From Thioalkalivibrio paradoxus (lineage in GTDB: Bacteria > Pseudomonadota > Gammaproteobacteria > Ectothiorhodospirales > Ectothiorhodospiraceae): 64,000 nucleotides of DNA. The notes beneath the pieces were generated by a model. That model was not told the DNA's origin, did not search any database, and saw nothing but the letters and a program-made list of their open reading frames with translations. A program made the translations under genes and the position numbers. Position 1 is the stretch's first letter; each line of letters begins with the position of its first letter. Location of the stretch: contig JAABSC010000009.1 in the NCBI GenBank assembly GCA_011390565.1, positions 1 through 64,000 on the forward strand, in the 5' to 3' direction. Below, piece after piece: positions 37,065 through 47,117 of the stretch.

Positions 37065-37703
37065 ATGACCTCGCAGCGCGCGCGTGATCGCCTGATCCTG
37101 CAGCTGTCGCGGTCCGGCATCCGGGATCAGCGGGTGCTGGAGGCGATCCGGCAAGTGCCTCGGCACCTGTTTGTGGAGGAGGCGCTGGTGCACCGGGCGT
37201 ACGAGAACATCGCCCTGCCCATCGGGTATCGCCAGACGGTTTCGCAACCGTTCATCGTCGCGCGCATGACGGAGGCGCTGCTCGAGGCGGGGCCGGTGCG
37301 CACCGTCCTCGAGGTCGGAACCGGTTCGGGCTACCAGTCCGCGGTGCTGGCCCGTCTCTGCGAGCGGGTCTATTCGGTCGAGCGGATCCTCGCGCTGAGC
37401 CGCAGCGCGCGGGAACTGTTGAGCCACCTCAAGATCGACAACGTCAGTCTGCGTCATGGCGACGGGGCGGAGGGCTGGCCGGCCAAGGCTCCATTCGATG
37501 CCATCATTCTGACCGCCGCGCCCCGCGAGGTGCCACAGGAACTGCTGATGCAGCTGGCACCGGGTGGACGCCTGGTGGCACCGGTGGAAGACGTGGCCGG
37601 AAAGCAGCAGTTGGTCCGCTACACGCATACCGATGAAGCCTATGTGCGCGATCTGTTGGACGCCGTCTGCTTCGTCCCGATGCTCTCCGGAGCCGAATCG
37701 TGA
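37065..37703 (+). CDS. pcm: Protein-L-isoaspartate O-methyltransferase
   Basis: Pcm repairs isoaspartyl residues in aged proteins with S-adenosylmethionine. The SAM motif [16 protein letters not shown], the N-terminal [32 protein letters not shown] and the C-terminal [11 protein letters not shown] are all present. ATG 37065, 16 bases after surE, gives the usual length of 212. Its stop overlaps the yqaA start. Confidence 0.95.
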   Translation: MTSQRARDRLILQLSRSGIRDQRVLEAIRQVPRHLFVEEALVHRAYENIALPIGYRQTVSQPFIVARMTEALLEAGPVRTVLEVGTGSGYQSAVLARLCERVYSVERILALSRSARELLSHLKIDNVSLRHGDGAEGWPAKAPFDAIILTAAPREVPQELLMQLAPGGRLVAPVEDVAGKQQLVRYTHTDEAYVRDLLDAVCFVPMLSGAES

Positions 37704-38284
37704 AGATCTTCGAGCCGTTGTACGATCGTGTCATGGGCTGGTCGCGCCATCGCCATGCGACTCGCTATCTGGCTGCCCTGTCTTTTGCCGAATCCTCGTT
37801 TTTCCCGGTGCCGCCGGACGTGATGCTCGCCCCGATGGCGGCGGCGCGACCCCGGGAGGGCATGCGGCTGGCGGCGCTGACGACGGTGTTTTCCGTACTC
37901 GGCGGCCTCCTGGGATACCTGCTCGGCATGCTGGCCTACGAGTTGGTCGCTCCCTGGATCGTCCGCGCAGGTTACGGGGACAGCCTCGAGCTTGCGCAGG
38001 AGTGGTTCGCGGTGTGGGGCGTCTGGGTCGTGCTGATCGCGGGTTTTTCGCCGATCCCCTACAAGTTGTTCACGTTGACGGCCGGAGCCCTCGCCATGCC
38101 CCTTCTGCCCTTCGTGCTGGCGTCGGTCGTCGGTCGGGGCTCCCGGTTTTTCGCGGTGGGACTGCTGATGGCCTGGCTGGGTCCACAGGCGGATCGACAC
38201 CTGCGACCCTACATGGAGAGACTGGGATGGCTGACGGTCGCAATCCTGGTCGCGGCCATTCTGATCTTCGCGTGGCTGGACTGA
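37700..38284 (+). CDS. YqaA-family DedA-like inner-membrane protein
   Basis: The protein has about five hydrophobic segments and the VTT/DedA-like motifs [13 protein letters not shown] and [19 protein letters not shown], with GRGSRFF in the second half. The family contains flippase-like membrane proteins. In Pseudomonas and relatives, yqaA sits in this same position between pcm and nlpD. The GTG start overlaps the pcm stop, and the stop overlaps the nlpD ATG by one base. Confidence 0.88.
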   Translation: MKIFEPLYDRVMGWSRHRHATRYLAALSFAESSFFPVPPDVMLAPMAAARPREGMRLAALTTVFSVLGGLLGYLLGMLAYELVAPWIVRAGYGDSLELAQEWFAVWGVWVVLIAGFSPIPYKLFTLTAGALAMPLLPFVLASVVGRGSRFFAVGLLMAWLGPQADRHLRPYMERLGWLTVAILVAAILIFAWLD

Positions 38285-39120
38285 TGCGAACGGGCTCGCT
38301 TGCGGTGCGCATTCCCCTTCTTCTTCTGCTGCTGGTGCTCGCGGGGTGTGCCGCGCGCGCGCCGGGTCCGTCCGACGTCACGGCGGCTCATGTTCCGGGT
38401 ACGCACGTGGTGCAACGCGAGGAAACCCTGTACCGGATCGCAACGCGTCACGGCCTGGACTGGCGGGATGTCGCCCGGCGCAACGGGATCGGCCCGCCCT
38501 ACCTGATCTATCCGGGACAGCGCCTCCGTCTCACCGGCGCCACGCCGATTGCCAGTCCCGCGTCGCCGGCGAGTGTCGCGCCGCCGCCGGCAACAACGCC
38601 GGCCGCATCGGCGCCGCCGTCCCCCTATCAACCGCCTCCTCCTCCGGTCCGGGGGAGATCCGTGTCGCCTCCGACCAGCCCGCCGGCGCAGGCTTCGGCC
38701 CCGAGCCGTCCGGCCTCGGCAGGGACCGCTTCGGCGGGGGCGGGCGCCGCGCCACAGTGGCAGTGGCCCGTGGACGGGCCGATCGTGCGGGCATTTTCCA
38801 ACAGCTCGGTCACGCGCAGAGGCATCGCCATCGGGGGTCGGCGCGGGGACGACGTGCGTGCCGCGGCGGCAGGGGAGGTCGTCTACGCGGGAAGTGGACT
38901 GGTTGGTTACGGGCGGCTTATCATCCTGAAACACGATGCTCGATTCATCAGTGCTTACGGGCACAATGAGGCATTGCTGGTGCGCGAAGGCGAACGGGTT
39001 GCGGCCGGCCAGAACATAGCCCGATTGGGTGCATCCGGGGCCGACAGCCCGATGCTGCACTTTGAAATCCGGGTCGACGGCACACCGGTCGACCCCACCC
39101 GTTATCTTCCCCGGCGGTAG
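38284..39120 (+). CDS. nlpD: NlpD-like lipoprotein, LysM plus degenerate LytM domain
   Basis: The signal ends LVLAGC (lipobox). A LysM domain (about 40-85, [21 protein letters not shown]) binds peptidoglycan. A long Pro/Ala/Ser linker follows, then an M23/LytM domain. The zinc ligands are largely lost: the canonical HxxxD is RRGIAIGG and HxH is reduced to YGH, while LHFEIR remains. That is the pattern of amidase activators such as NlpD and EnvC rather than of active endopeptidases. The gene sits directly before rpoS, as in E. coli and Pseudomonas, where the nlpD region also hosts an rpoS promoter. Confidence 0.92.
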   Translation: MRTGSLAVRIPLLLLLLVLAGCAARAPGPSDVTAAHVPGTHVVQREETLYRIATRHGLDWRDVARRNGIGPPYLIYPGQRLRLTGATPIASPASPASVAPPPATTPAASAPPSPYQPPPPPVRGRSVSPPTSPPAQASAPSRPASAGTASAGAGAAPQWQWPVDGPIVRAFSNSSVTRRGIAIGGRRGDDVRAAAAGEVVYAGSGLVGYGRLIILKHDARFISAYGHNEALLVREGERVAAGQNIARLGASGADSPMLHFEIRVDGTPVDPTRYLPRR

Positions 39121-39152
39121 ATGCTGGCGTCCAGATGGAGAAGGTTTGCACC

Positions 39153-40163
39153 ATGGCCTCACAGAACCGAATTCCGAAGGAACCCGCTGAAGACCTGAAC
39201 GACCCGCAGCCCGATGAAATCACGGAGGATCAGCCGGCCGAAGCCGAGCTTGATTCCGCCGAGGAGGCCGAGGGTGGAACGGAAGAGGTTGTACCCGAGC
39301 GCGTGCAGCGTGACGTAGGTCCGGCCGAACTCGACGCGATCCAGCTTTATCTCCGGGACATCGAGTTCCGTCCGTTGCTGACCCCGGAAGAAGAGGTCTA
39401 TTACGCCCGTCTTGCACGTGCCGGGGATGCTTCGGGCCGCCAACGCATGATCGAGTGCAACCTGCGCCTGGTGGTCAAGATCGCCCGTCGCTACATGAAC
39501 CGCGGGCTCGCGTTGCTCGACCTGATCGAGGAAGGCAACCTCGGCCTGATGCACGCGGTCGAGAAGTTCGATCCCGAACGCGGCTTCCGTTTTTCGACCT
39601 ATGCGACCTGGTGGATCCGCCAGACGATCGAACGTGCGTTGATGAACCAGGCGCGAACGATTCGGATTCCCGTGCACGTGAGCAAGGAACTGCGCTCGCA
39701 CAACAAGATGGCCCGGATGTTGATGCAGGAACTGGGGAGGGAACCCACGGAAGACGAGCTGGCGACCCGTCTGGGCAAGCCCCTGAGCGAGCTTCAGCGT
39801 CTGCGGGCGATGTCCGAGCCCGCGACGTCCATCGATATCGCCGTGGGGCCTGACGGTGACCGTTCGCTGACGGAGATTCTGCCGGACGAAAACTCGGCAG
39901 GGCCCTCGGCGCTGCTGGAAGATGAAGACATCCGCAACCTGGTGGCTGCCTGGCTGAACGAACTCGACCAGAAACAGCGCGAGGTGCTCGTAAGGCGTTT
40001 CGGCCTGCACGGCTTTGAGCGGTGCACGCTGGAGCAGGTTGGCGCGGAGATCGGTGTCACACGCGAACGCGTGCGACAGATCCAGATGGAAGCGCTGAAG
40101 CGGTTGCGGCGCCTGCTCAAGGCCCGCGGTCTTTCCGAGGACGTTCTGCTACCGCGTCCCTGA
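39153..40163 (+). CDS. rpoS: RNA polymerase sigma factor RpoS
   Basis: This is the stationary-phase/general stress sigma-70 family factor. It has an acidic N-terminal extension (1-55), region 1.2 ([26 protein letters not shown]), region 2 ([55 protein letters not shown], abridged in sense), region 3, and region 4 with the helix-turn-helix [31 protein letters not shown] 39153 has GGAGAAGG eight bases upstream, favouring it over 39135. Its final codons overlap antisense with the converging Mth938-type gene by 15 bases. Confidence 0.94.
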   Translation: MASQNRIPKEPAEDLNDPQPDEITEDQPAEAELDSAEEAEGGTEEVVPERVQRDVGPAELDAIQLYLRDIEFRPLLTPEEEVYYARLARAGDASGRQRMIECNLRLVVKIARRYMNRGLALLDLIEEGNLGLMHAVEKFDPERGFRFSTYATWWIRQTIERALMNQARTIRIPVHVSKELRSHNKMARMLMQELGREPTEDELATRLGKPLSELQRLRAMSEPATSIDIAVGPDGDRSLTEILPDENSAGPSALLEDEDIRNLVAAWLNELDQKQREVLVRRFGLHGFERCTLEQVGAEIGVTRERVRQIQMEALKRLRRLLKARGLSEDVLLPRP

Positions 40164-40562
40164 AGCCTGGTGTCCCGTCACACTGGCTTGCGCGGGAACG
40201 ATGAGCGCGGCTGCGACCGTGCGCCCCTCGGCCATGATCAGGTTGTAGGTTCGGCAGGCCGCGGCGGTATCCATGATCTCGACGCCCCAACCCTCGACGC
40301 GCAGCGCCCGCCAGACCGAGCGGGCGGGGAAGCGCTGGTTCGTGCCGGTGCCAAGCAACAGGATTTCGGGCGGTGCGGAGCGCAACCAGTCGAACGCTTC
40401 GATCTCGAGCTCCTCGACCGCGCGGACCGGCCAGTCGGCCAGCAGGCCATCGGGCCGGAGGATCAGGCTCTGGAAATGGCGAACGCCATTCACGGCGACG
40501 TGATCCGGCGCGTAGGCCGTGATCAGATTCTGCCCGGTATCCGTGATCTGGGTGAACTGCAT
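40149..40562 (-). CDS. Mth938-like (DUF498) domain protein
   Basis: The 137-residue protein has the pattern of the Mth938/Xcc1710 fold family ([29 protein letters not shown] opening; [43 protein letters not shown]). The human relative NDUFAF3 assists complex I assembly, but the bacterial role is unknown. The open frame upstream to 41750 is antisense to alaC and is a shadow. Divergent from alaC. Confidence 0.85.
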   Translation of the reverse strand: MQFTQITDTGQNLITAYAPDHVAVNGVRHFQSLILRPDGLLADWPVRAVEELEIEAFDWLRSAPPEILLLGTGTNQRFPARSVWRALRVEGWGVEIMDTAAACRTYNLIMAEGRTVAAALIVPAQASVTGHQASGTR

Positions 40563-40745
40563 GCTGCGCACGCTAAAGGCATCGGCTCCAGCAGGCAAGG
40601 CTGAAGCGCCGCGCGTGGGGTCATTGCCGGGAGGAGCCCGCGCCAGTCGTTGACAGGCTCTGGGACGGGTTATACTTTGCTCCGTTTGCGCTGGCCGGGC
40701 TCTGCCTCGGGTAACCGGCTCCCCCGACGAACCAGGAAACCATCC

Positions 40746-41978
40746 GTGACCGACGTTTTTCCCCGTATCGAGCGCCTGCCGCCTTACGTCTTCAACATCG
40801 TGAACCAGTTGAAGGCCGAGGCCCGAGCCCGGGGCGAGGACATCATCGATTTCGGCATGGGCAATCCGGATCAGCCGACCCCGCGCCATATCGTCGACAA
40901 GCTGGTCGAGGCCGCGCAGCGCGAAGATACCCACCGGTACTCGGTTTCCAAAGGGATCCCGCGGCTGCGCCGGGCCATCACCCGTTGGTACAAGGCCCGT
41001 TTCGACGTCGATCTCGACCCCGAGGCCGAGGCCATCGTGACCATCGGCTCCAAGGAGGGTCTGGCCCACCTCGCACTGGCGACACTGGGGCCGGGTGATG
41101 CGGTATTGGTCCCGAATCCCGCCTATCCCATTCATCCCTATGGCTGCGTCATTGCGGGTGCCGATGTCCGCCACGTACCGCTGACCCCGGAGGTCGATTT
41201 CTTCTTCGAACTGAACCGCGCGATCCAGGACTCCTGGCCGCGTCCGAAGATGCTGATCCTGAATTTTCCCGCGAACCCGACCACGCAATGCGTGGATCTG
41301 GATTTCTTCGAGAAGGTCGTTGCGATCTGCCGCGAACAGGGGATCTGGCTGGTGCACGACCTGGCCTATGCCGAAATCGTGTTCGACGGCTACAAGGCCC
41401 CGTCGGTACTGCAGGTCCCGGGAGCGAAGGAAATTGCCGTCGAGTTCTACACGCTTTCCAAGACGTACAACATGCCCGGCTGGCGGATTGGCTTCATGTG
41501 CGGAAACTCCACGCTGGTGGCGGCACTGGCGCGGATGAAATCCTATCTCGACTATGGAACTTTCACGCCGATCCAGGTGGCGGCGATCGCGGCGCTCGAG
41601 GGGCCGCAGGACTGCGTAACCGAGATCTGCGAGCTTTACAGGGCGCGCCGCGATGTTCTGTGCGAAGGACTGAATGCGTTGGGCTGGACGGTGGAAAAGC
41701 CGCGAGCCACCATGTTTGTCTGGGCGCCGATCCCGCCCGCCTATCAGCACCTCGGGTCGCTGGAGTTTTCAAAAAAACTGCTGAGTGATGCCAAAGTGGC
41801 GGTTTCGCCGGGGATCGGGTTCGGGAGTTACGGCGATACCCATGTGCGCTTCAGCCTGATCGAAAACGAACAGCGCACGCGTCAGGCGCTGCGGGGCATC
41901 AAGGCCATGTTTCGGGCCGATGCCATCCTGGCCGACGCCCGGAAGGATGGCGTCGAGCCTGGGCCCGCAGCCCACTGA
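40746..41978 (+). CDS. alaC: Alanine transaminase AlaC type (class I/II aminotransferase)
   Basis: This PLP enzyme shows the aminotransferase-fold motifs [44 protein letters not shown] and [15 protein letters not shown], with the PLP-binding Lys in the [10 protein letters not shown] segment. This sequence type is AlaC (YfdZ), glutamate-pyruvate transaminase; LL-diaminopimelate aminotransferase is a close relative and hard to exclude. The GTG start (40746) follows AGGAAA. It is followed by hom and thrC, an arrangement shared by many gammaproteobacteria. Confidence 0.9.
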   Translation: MTDVFPRIERLPPYVFNIVNQLKAEARARGEDIIDFGMGNPDQPTPRHIVDKLVEAAQREDTHRYSVSKGIPRLRRAITRWYKARFDVDLDPEAEAIVTIGSKEGLAHLALATLGPGDAVLVPNPAYPIHPYGCVIAGADVRHVPLTPEVDFFFELNRAIQDSWPRPKMLILNFPANPTTQCVDLDFFEKVVAICREQGIWLVHDLAYAEIVFDGYKAPSVLQVPGAKEIAVEFYTLSKTYNMPGWRIGFMCGNSTLVAALARMKSYLDYGTFTPIQVAAIAALEGPQDCVTEICELYRARRDVLCEGLNALGWTVEKPRATMFVWAPIPPAYQHLGSLEFSKKLLSDAKVAVSPGIGFGSYGDTHVRFSLIENEQRTRQALRGIKAMFRADAILADARKDGVEPGPAAH

Positions 41979-42003
41979 ACCGCGCGCAAAGGAAATCGAC
42001 GTG

Positions 42004-43317
42004 ATGAACCCCGTGAAAATCGGATTGCTCGGTCTGGGAACCGTAGGCTGCGGCACGGTGGCCGTGCTGGGCCGGAACGCGGATGAGATTGCGCGCCGCG
42101 CTGGCCGCGGTATCCGGGTGGTGACGGCTGCGGCGCGGGATCTGTCGCGTCCGCGCGCCTGCGATCTCGAGGATGTGCGCCTGACCACGAACCCGGTCGA
42201 GGTGGTCGACGATCCCGAGGTCGAGGTCGTCGTGGAGTTGATGGGTGGCACCGAGCCCGCACGCGAACTGGTCCTGCGTGCCATCGCCGCGGGCAAGCAC
42301 GTGGTCACCGCGAACAAGGCCCTGGTCGCGCTGCATGGCAACGAGATTTTTGCCCGAGCGCACGAGCGGGGTGTGATGGTGGCGTTCGAGGCCGCGGTCG
42401 CCGGCGGGATTCCGATCATCAAGGCCCTGCGCGAGGGGCTGGCGGGTAACCGGATCGACTGGGTGGCCGGCATCATCAACGGCACCGGAAATTTCATCCT
42501 GACCGAGATGCGCGACCATGGCCGCGATTTCGCCGATGTGCTCGCCGAGGCGCAGTCCCTGGGCTATGCCGAGGCCGATCCCACGTTTGACGTCGAGGGG
42601 ATCGACGCCGCACACAAGCTCTGCATCCTCGCCGCGATTGCGTTCGGCATCCCCCTGCAGTTCGACCGGATTCATATCGAGGGTATCAGTCGGATCACCC
42701 GCGAGGATGTGGCCTTCGCCAGCGAGTTGGGGTATCGCATCAAGCACCTGGGGATTGCCCGGCGTGCCGAGGCCGGGTTCGAGCTTCGGGTGCACCCGAC
42801 GCTGATTCCGGAGCGACGGCTGATCGCCAACGTCGATGGCGTGATGAATGCGGTTCTGGTGCACGGGGACGCAGTGGGACCCACCCTCTATTACGGTGCC
42901 GGCGCAGGGGCCGAGGCGACGGCTTCGGCGGTCGTGGCCGATCTCGTCGACGTGGTCCGCGCGCTGACCGCGGACCCGGAGAATCGGGTGCCGCACCTCG
43001 CATTCCAGCCCGGCGCACTGTCGGACCAGCCAATTCTCCCGATGACCGAGGTCCGGACCTCGTTCTATCTGCGGCTGCGCGCCTGCGATCGCCCGGGAGT
43101 GCTGGCCGACATTACCCGTATCCTGGGCCAGCACAGCATCAGCATCGAAGCGATCCTGCAGCGCGAGCCCGACCCCGAGCGGGGCGAAGCCACGATCATC
43201 ATGCTGACGCATGAGGTCCGGGAAGGGGACATGCAGGCGGCGATTGCCCAGCTGGAAGCCCTGCAACACCTGACTTCACCGGTGACCCGCATCCGCATGG
43301 AAGCCCTTGGCCGCTGA
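42004..43317 (+). CDS. hom: Homoserine dehydrogenase
   Basis: The enzyme reduces aspartate semialdehyde to homoserine. The NAD(P)-binding [12 protein letters not shown] start, [22 protein letters not shown] and the catalytic-region [16 protein letters not shown] are present. A C-terminal ACT domain (about 350-437, [21 protein letters not shown]) suggests feedback control by threonine. AAAGGA precedes the ATG. It lies 25 bases after alaC and 31 bases before thrC. Confidence 0.95.
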   Translation: MNPVKIGLLGLGTVGCGTVAVLGRNADEIARRAGRGIRVVTAAARDLSRPRACDLEDVRLTTNPVEVVDDPEVEVVVELMGGTEPARELVLRAIAAGKHVVTANKALVALHGNEIFARAHERGVMVAFEAAVAGGIPIIKALREGLAGNRIDWVAGIINGTGNFILTEMRDHGRDFADVLAEAQSLGYAEADPTFDVEGIDAAHKLCILAAIAFGIPLQFDRIHIEGISRITREDVAFASELGYRIKHLGIARRAEAGFELRVHPTLIPERRLIANVDGVMNAVLVHGDAVGPTLYYGAGAGAEATASAVVADLVDVVRALTADPENRVPHLAFQPGALSDQPILPMTEVRTSFYLRLRACDRPGVLADITRILGQHSISIEAILQREPDPERGEATIIMLTHEVREGDMQAAIAQLEALQHLTSPVTRIRMEALGR

Positions 43318-43348
43318 CATCCACACCGCACACAGGACGACCCTCAAC

Positions 43349-44491
43349 ATGGCTTTTGGACACCGTTACACCGGACTGATCGAGCGTTATCGGGATCGCC
43401 TCCCGGTGCATGACGATACCCGGATCATATCGCTTGGCGAGGGCAATACGCCGTTGATCCGGCTCAACAACATTCCGCGCCAGCTCGACCACGAAGTCGA
43501 GCTGTACGTGAAGTTCGAGGGCCTGAATCCCACCGGCTCCTTCAAGGACCGGGGCATGACGATGGCCGTTACCAAGGCCCTGGAAGAGGGTTCCAGAGCC
43601 ATCATCTGCGCCTCGACCGGAAATACCTCGGCCGCGGCGGCGGCGTATGCCGCGCGCGCCGGCATCACGGCATTCGTCGTCATTCCCGACGGCAAGATTG
43701 CGATGGGGAAGCTGGCCCAGGCCATGATGCACGGTTCGGTCGTGATCCAGATCGAGGGCAACTTCGACGACGGCATGCGCCTGGTGAAACAGGTGGCGGC
43801 CGAAGCGCCGGTGACGCTCGTCAACTCGGTGAACCCGTATCGTCTGCAGGGCCAGAAAACCGCGGCGTTCGAAATCGTCGAGGAATTGGGGCGTGCGCCG
43901 GACTACCACTGCCTGCCGGTTGGCAATGCCGGCAACATCACCGCGCACTGGATCGGGTACTGCGAGCTGTCGGCGGTTTCCGGCGATCACGTTACCGAGG
44001 CCTGCACCTTCTGCAAGGGCCACTGCCGGTTTGCTGGGGGCGGGGTGGCCGGGCAGCGTCCGAAAATGGTGGGGTACCAGGCCAGTGGCAGCGCGCCTTT
44101 CCTGCGCGGCGCGATGGTCGATCAGCCGGACACGGTGGCGACCGCGATCCGAATCGGCCATCCGCAGTCCTGGGACGTTGCCTGGAAGGTGCAGAAAGAG
44201 TCCGGAGGCTGGTTCGACGAGTGCACGGACGAGGAAATCCTGGTCGCCCAGAAACTGCTGGCCGAGCAGGAGGGGGTGTTCTGCGAGCCCGCCTCAGCGG
44301 CCTCGGTGGCCGGCGCTCTGCGCGACATCCGCAACGGTCGCATTCCCGAAGGCTCCAGCGTCGTCTGCACCCTGACCGGACACGGCCTGAAGGATCCCGA
44401 TACCGCGATCGCGCAGGCAAGCCGCACCCCGATCAAGGTCGCTGCGGAAATCGGAGCGGTCACGCGCGCGATTCTCGACAACATGGACTGA
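43349..44491 (+). CDS. thrC: Threonine synthase
   Basis: ThrC converts O-phosphohomoserine to threonine with PLP. The PLP lysine is in [15 protein letters not shown], with later [17 protein letters not shown] and the phosphate-binding [18 protein letters not shown] 43349 (MAFGHRYTG) gives 380 residues, matching the short class of bacterial enzymes. It completes the hom-thrC pair. Confidence 0.95.
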   Translation: MAFGHRYTGLIERYRDRLPVHDDTRIISLGEGNTPLIRLNNIPRQLDHEVELYVKFEGLNPTGSFKDRGMTMAVTKALEEGSRAIICASTGNTSAAAAAYAARAGITAFVVIPDGKIAMGKLAQAMMHGSVVIQIEGNFDDGMRLVKQVAAEAPVTLVNSVNPYRLQGQKTAAFEIVEELGRAPDYHCLPVGNAGNITAHWIGYCELSAVSGDHVTEACTFCKGHCRFAGGGVAGQRPKMVGYQASGSAPFLRGAMVDQPDTVATAIRIGHPQSWDVAWKVQKESGGWFDECTDEEILVAQKLLAEQEGVFCEPASAASVAGALRDIRNGRIPEGSSVVCTLTGHGLKDPDTAIAQASRTPIKVAAEIGAVTRAILDNMD

Positions 44492-44534
44492 GCGTGCGGC
44501 TTTCGGTTCACGCATCGGGAGCGCACGCGACGGA

Positions 44535-45404
44535 TCATCGGGCGGCTGTGAGTCGTCTTTGGCCAGCGTAGTCGGCGGCGAACTGGCTGGCGACGCGGGC
44601 GCTGCGCGATCCCCGCAGGGTCGCGAAGCGTACGGCTTCGACTGCAACCGTCTCCTGCCCGGTCTCGGGAACGTGCACGCCCAGGCGCGATAGATGGTGC
44701 CGCACGACATCAAGGTACTGCGCCTGCAGCAGCGGATGAAAGGCCAGCCAGAGTCCGAAGCGTTCGGACAACGAAATGCGTTCCTCGCTGGCTTCGCCTG
44801 GATGGAGTTCCGAATCGGGGCCCGGGTCATTCTCGTGCCTGGGCTCGGGAACGAGGTGACGCCGGTTGGAGGTGGCATAAAGCAGGACGTTTTCGGGCAG
44901 TCCCCCGAGGCGGCCGTCCAGGAGTGCCTTCAGCTCCCGATAACCGGCGTCGTCCGCATCGAACGCCAGGTCGTCGGCAAAAATCACGAAGCGCTCGTCG
45001 CGCCGGGCCAGCGGCTCCACCAGGTCCGGCAACCGGCCGAGGCCGCGGGTGTCCACTTCGACCAGACGCAGATTGTCGGCGCCGTAGCGGCCGAGAAGCG
45101 CGCGGATGAGGGAGGACTTTCCAGTGCCCCGAGCACCCCACAGGAGCATGTGATTGGCGGGAAGGCCCAATGTGAACTGAAGCGTATTGCGTTCCGCGAG
45201 TTGCTTCTGCCGTTCCATGTGCAACAGGTCCGCGAGGTCCGGAAGCTGCATCCGCAGAATGGGCCGGAAGCCCTCTCGGGCATCGAATGACCAGGCCAGA
45301 TGCGTTCCCTCGGGCTCTGCCCGGAAGCGGGGAAAAGCCCGCTCCAGAGCCTCGGCGATACGTTCGATCGGAGCGTTCACGGTGGGATCCCCCGGTGGTG
45401 TCAA
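44535..45404 (-). CDS. DUF815-family AAA ATPase
   Basis: The Walker A WGARGTGKSSLIRALL (about 95) and Walker B-like FVIFADDLAFDADD belong to the DUF815 group of AAA+ proteins (COG2607). QRRLTAAR ends the 289-residue chain, the normal length. Function is unknown in bacteria. It converges on thrC with 43 bases between. Confidence 0.85.
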   Translation of the reverse strand: MTPPGDPTVNAPIERIAEALERAFPRFRAEPEGTHLAWSFDAREGFRPILRMQLPDLADLLHMERQKQLAERNTLQFTLGLPANHMLLWGARGTGKSSLIRALLGRYGADNLRLVEVDTRGLGRLPDLVEPLARRDERFVIFADDLAFDADDAGYRELKALLDGRLGGLPENVLLYATSNRRHLVPEPRHENDPGPDSELHPGEASEERISLSERFGLWLAFHPLLQAQYLDVVRHHLSRLGVHVPETGQETVAVEAVRFATLRGSRSARVASQFAADYAGQRRLTAAR

Positions 45405-45843
45405 TCACGCGCGGTCAGCCGCGGGCGCTCGGGCTGTTCGGGCAGTTCTATCGACGCCGCATTGTGTGTGACAATGCGGCCCTGTATGTCCATGCTCTGG
45501 GGCCCGGCGGCATGCGGCGGAAGCGGCTGCTGGAGCGGTTCCGTCGGACGTCACAGGGCCGGGATGAATCTTCGCCAAGCGGAAAATTTTCGTGAGTATG
45601 CCAGTGCCGTTGCGTGGCCCGCAATGACCACCGGGGTTCCTACGGGGTTGATAACGCTTGTTATTTCGGTTTTTTTCGTGCCTGTTACAGGGTTGGGAAC
45701 AGGCTCTCCGGGTGGTCTGCCGGGTCCACATGGGTCCTTGCAGTTGTGGTAAAACGAGCGTTGTTGCGTACCGGATTCGTCTGTCGGAGGATGCGAGGAT
45801 TCCCGGGAGCAGGTGGCGACGCCTACACTCAAGAACCAGCGGT
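45405..45843. other. Intergenic region upstream of the RND operon
   Basis: These 439 bases separate the leftward DUF815 gene and the rightward adaptor gene. The region is less GC-rich in places (45640-45680). A short inverted repeat ATAAC-GCTT-GTTAT (45651-45664) could be an operator, but is too short to claim. Small open frames here have no recognisable product. Confidence 0.4.
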
Positions 45844-47025
45844 ATGAAGAAGATGACGATGATTCCAAGCAGACTCCTTCTGGCTGCCCTGACTGCGGCG
45901 CTGTTCACCTTTACGGGGATCGCGCAGGCCCAGTTCGGGAGAATCATAACGGTCGAGGCGGCTTCTGCCGGGGATCAGACCATCAGCGGCACGGTGGTGC
46001 CCTTCCGGGAAGTGACGCTGACCGCGCAGATCGGGGGCCGTGTGACGCTGGTCGCCGGCGCCGAGGGCGACTTCTTCGACCGCGAGGACGTGCTCGTTGC
46101 CATCAGCGACGAACGACTCTCCGCGCAGCGCCAGCAGGCACTCGCTGAATTGCGGTCCGCGGAGGCATCGATGCGCGAAGCGCAGATGCAGTTTGGTCGG
46201 GAGGTGGCCTCGCCCCAGAGCCGGAACATCGGACAGATGCCCGGGATGGGCATTCCATCGATGTTCGACCAGTTGGTTACCCGTCCCATGGGGTCCGTCG
46301 CGGGCCTGGGCGATCCGGCGCTCGATCGCCAGGCGGATCTGTATTCGCGCGGCGTCGGTGTTGATCAGGCGGCCGCCCGGTGGCAGCAGGCGCGCTCGCG
46401 TCTTGAAGAGATCGATTCGGCGATCCGGGATACCCGTTCAGTCGCTCCATTTTCGGGCCTGATCATGCGAAAGCACGTCGAGGAGGGCGACACGGTGCAG
46501 CCTGGGCAGCCGCTGGTGACCTTCGGCCACGTCGAGTTCCTGCGCGTCGAAGCGGACATCCCCGCGCGGCTGGTTGGGCAACTTCGCGTGGGTGACATGA
46601 TTCGGGTGACCCTGGACGTGGGCAAGACGCAGGTGGATGCACGGGTCGCGCAGATTTTCCCGATCGCGGATCCCCAGCGTCACACCGTGACGGTCAAGTT
46701 CGATCTTCCGCGGGGTGTTCCCGGCGGTCCCGGGATGTACGCCGACGTGCATATTCCCGGCTCGGAGACGGTTCCCGGCGTCGTGCGTGTCCCGCTCTCC
46801 GCGATTGTCCCCGGCGGCGCCTTGCCACGCGTGGTCGTGATCGACGGGGATGGAACCAGCCGCATTCGGATGGTTCGTCTGGGTTCGGTGCAAGGTGACA
46901 TGGTGACAGTGCTCTCGGGGCTCGAGGCGGGCGAGCGCATTCTGGAGTCCCCGGACGCGAACGTGCGCTCCGGTGAGCGGATCGATGCCGGGACCGGGTC
47001 CCGGACAGGCTCCCGTTTCCGCTAG
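45844..47025 (+). CDS. RND efflux periplasmic adaptor (membrane fusion protein)
   Basis: A Sec signal (MKKMTMIPSRLLLAALTAALFTFTGIAQA) leads into a biotinyl/lipoyl-like half (SGTVVPFREVTLTAQIGGRV), a coiled hairpin (about 90-190), the second lipoyl half (APFSGLIMRKHVEEGDTVQPGQ), a beta-barrel and a membrane-proximal domain ending in a Ser/Gly/Arg tail. It links an inner-membrane RND pump to an outer-membrane channel. The hairpin contains an unusual Met/Pro/Gly insert (RNIGQMPGMGIPSMFDQLV, about 123-141). The permease gene follows after 92 bases. No outer-membrane factor gene is present. Confidence 0.88.
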   Translation: MKKMTMIPSRLLLAALTAALFTFTGIAQAQFGRIITVEAASAGDQTISGTVVPFREVTLTAQIGGRVTLVAGAEGDFFDREDVLVAISDERLSAQRQQALAELRSAEASMREAQMQFGREVASPQSRNIGQMPGMGIPSMFDQLVTRPMGSVAGLGDPALDRQADLYSRGVGVDQAAARWQQARSRLEEIDSAIRDTRSVAPFSGLIMRKHVEEGDTVQPGQPLVTFGHVEFLRVEADIPARLVGQLRVGDMIRVTLDVGKTQVDARVAQIFPIADPQRHTVTVKFDLPRGVPGGPGMYADVHIPGSETVPGVVRVPLSAIVPGGALPRVVVIDGDGTSRIRMVRLGSVQGDMVTVLSGLEAGERILESPDANVRSGERIDAGTGSRTGSRFR

Positions 47026-47117
47026 ACGGCTTCCGTCAGGGTCCGCGGCAGGGCTTTGGGAGATCGCAGATCCCTGCCCGGACATCCAGGCAAAGAGAGA
47101 TAGAGACCGAAAAGACC

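Noticed and set aside
45651..45664. Operator ATAAC-GCTT-GTTAT upstream of the RND operon
   Set aside because: A five-base arm is expected by chance, and no regulator gene is adjacent.
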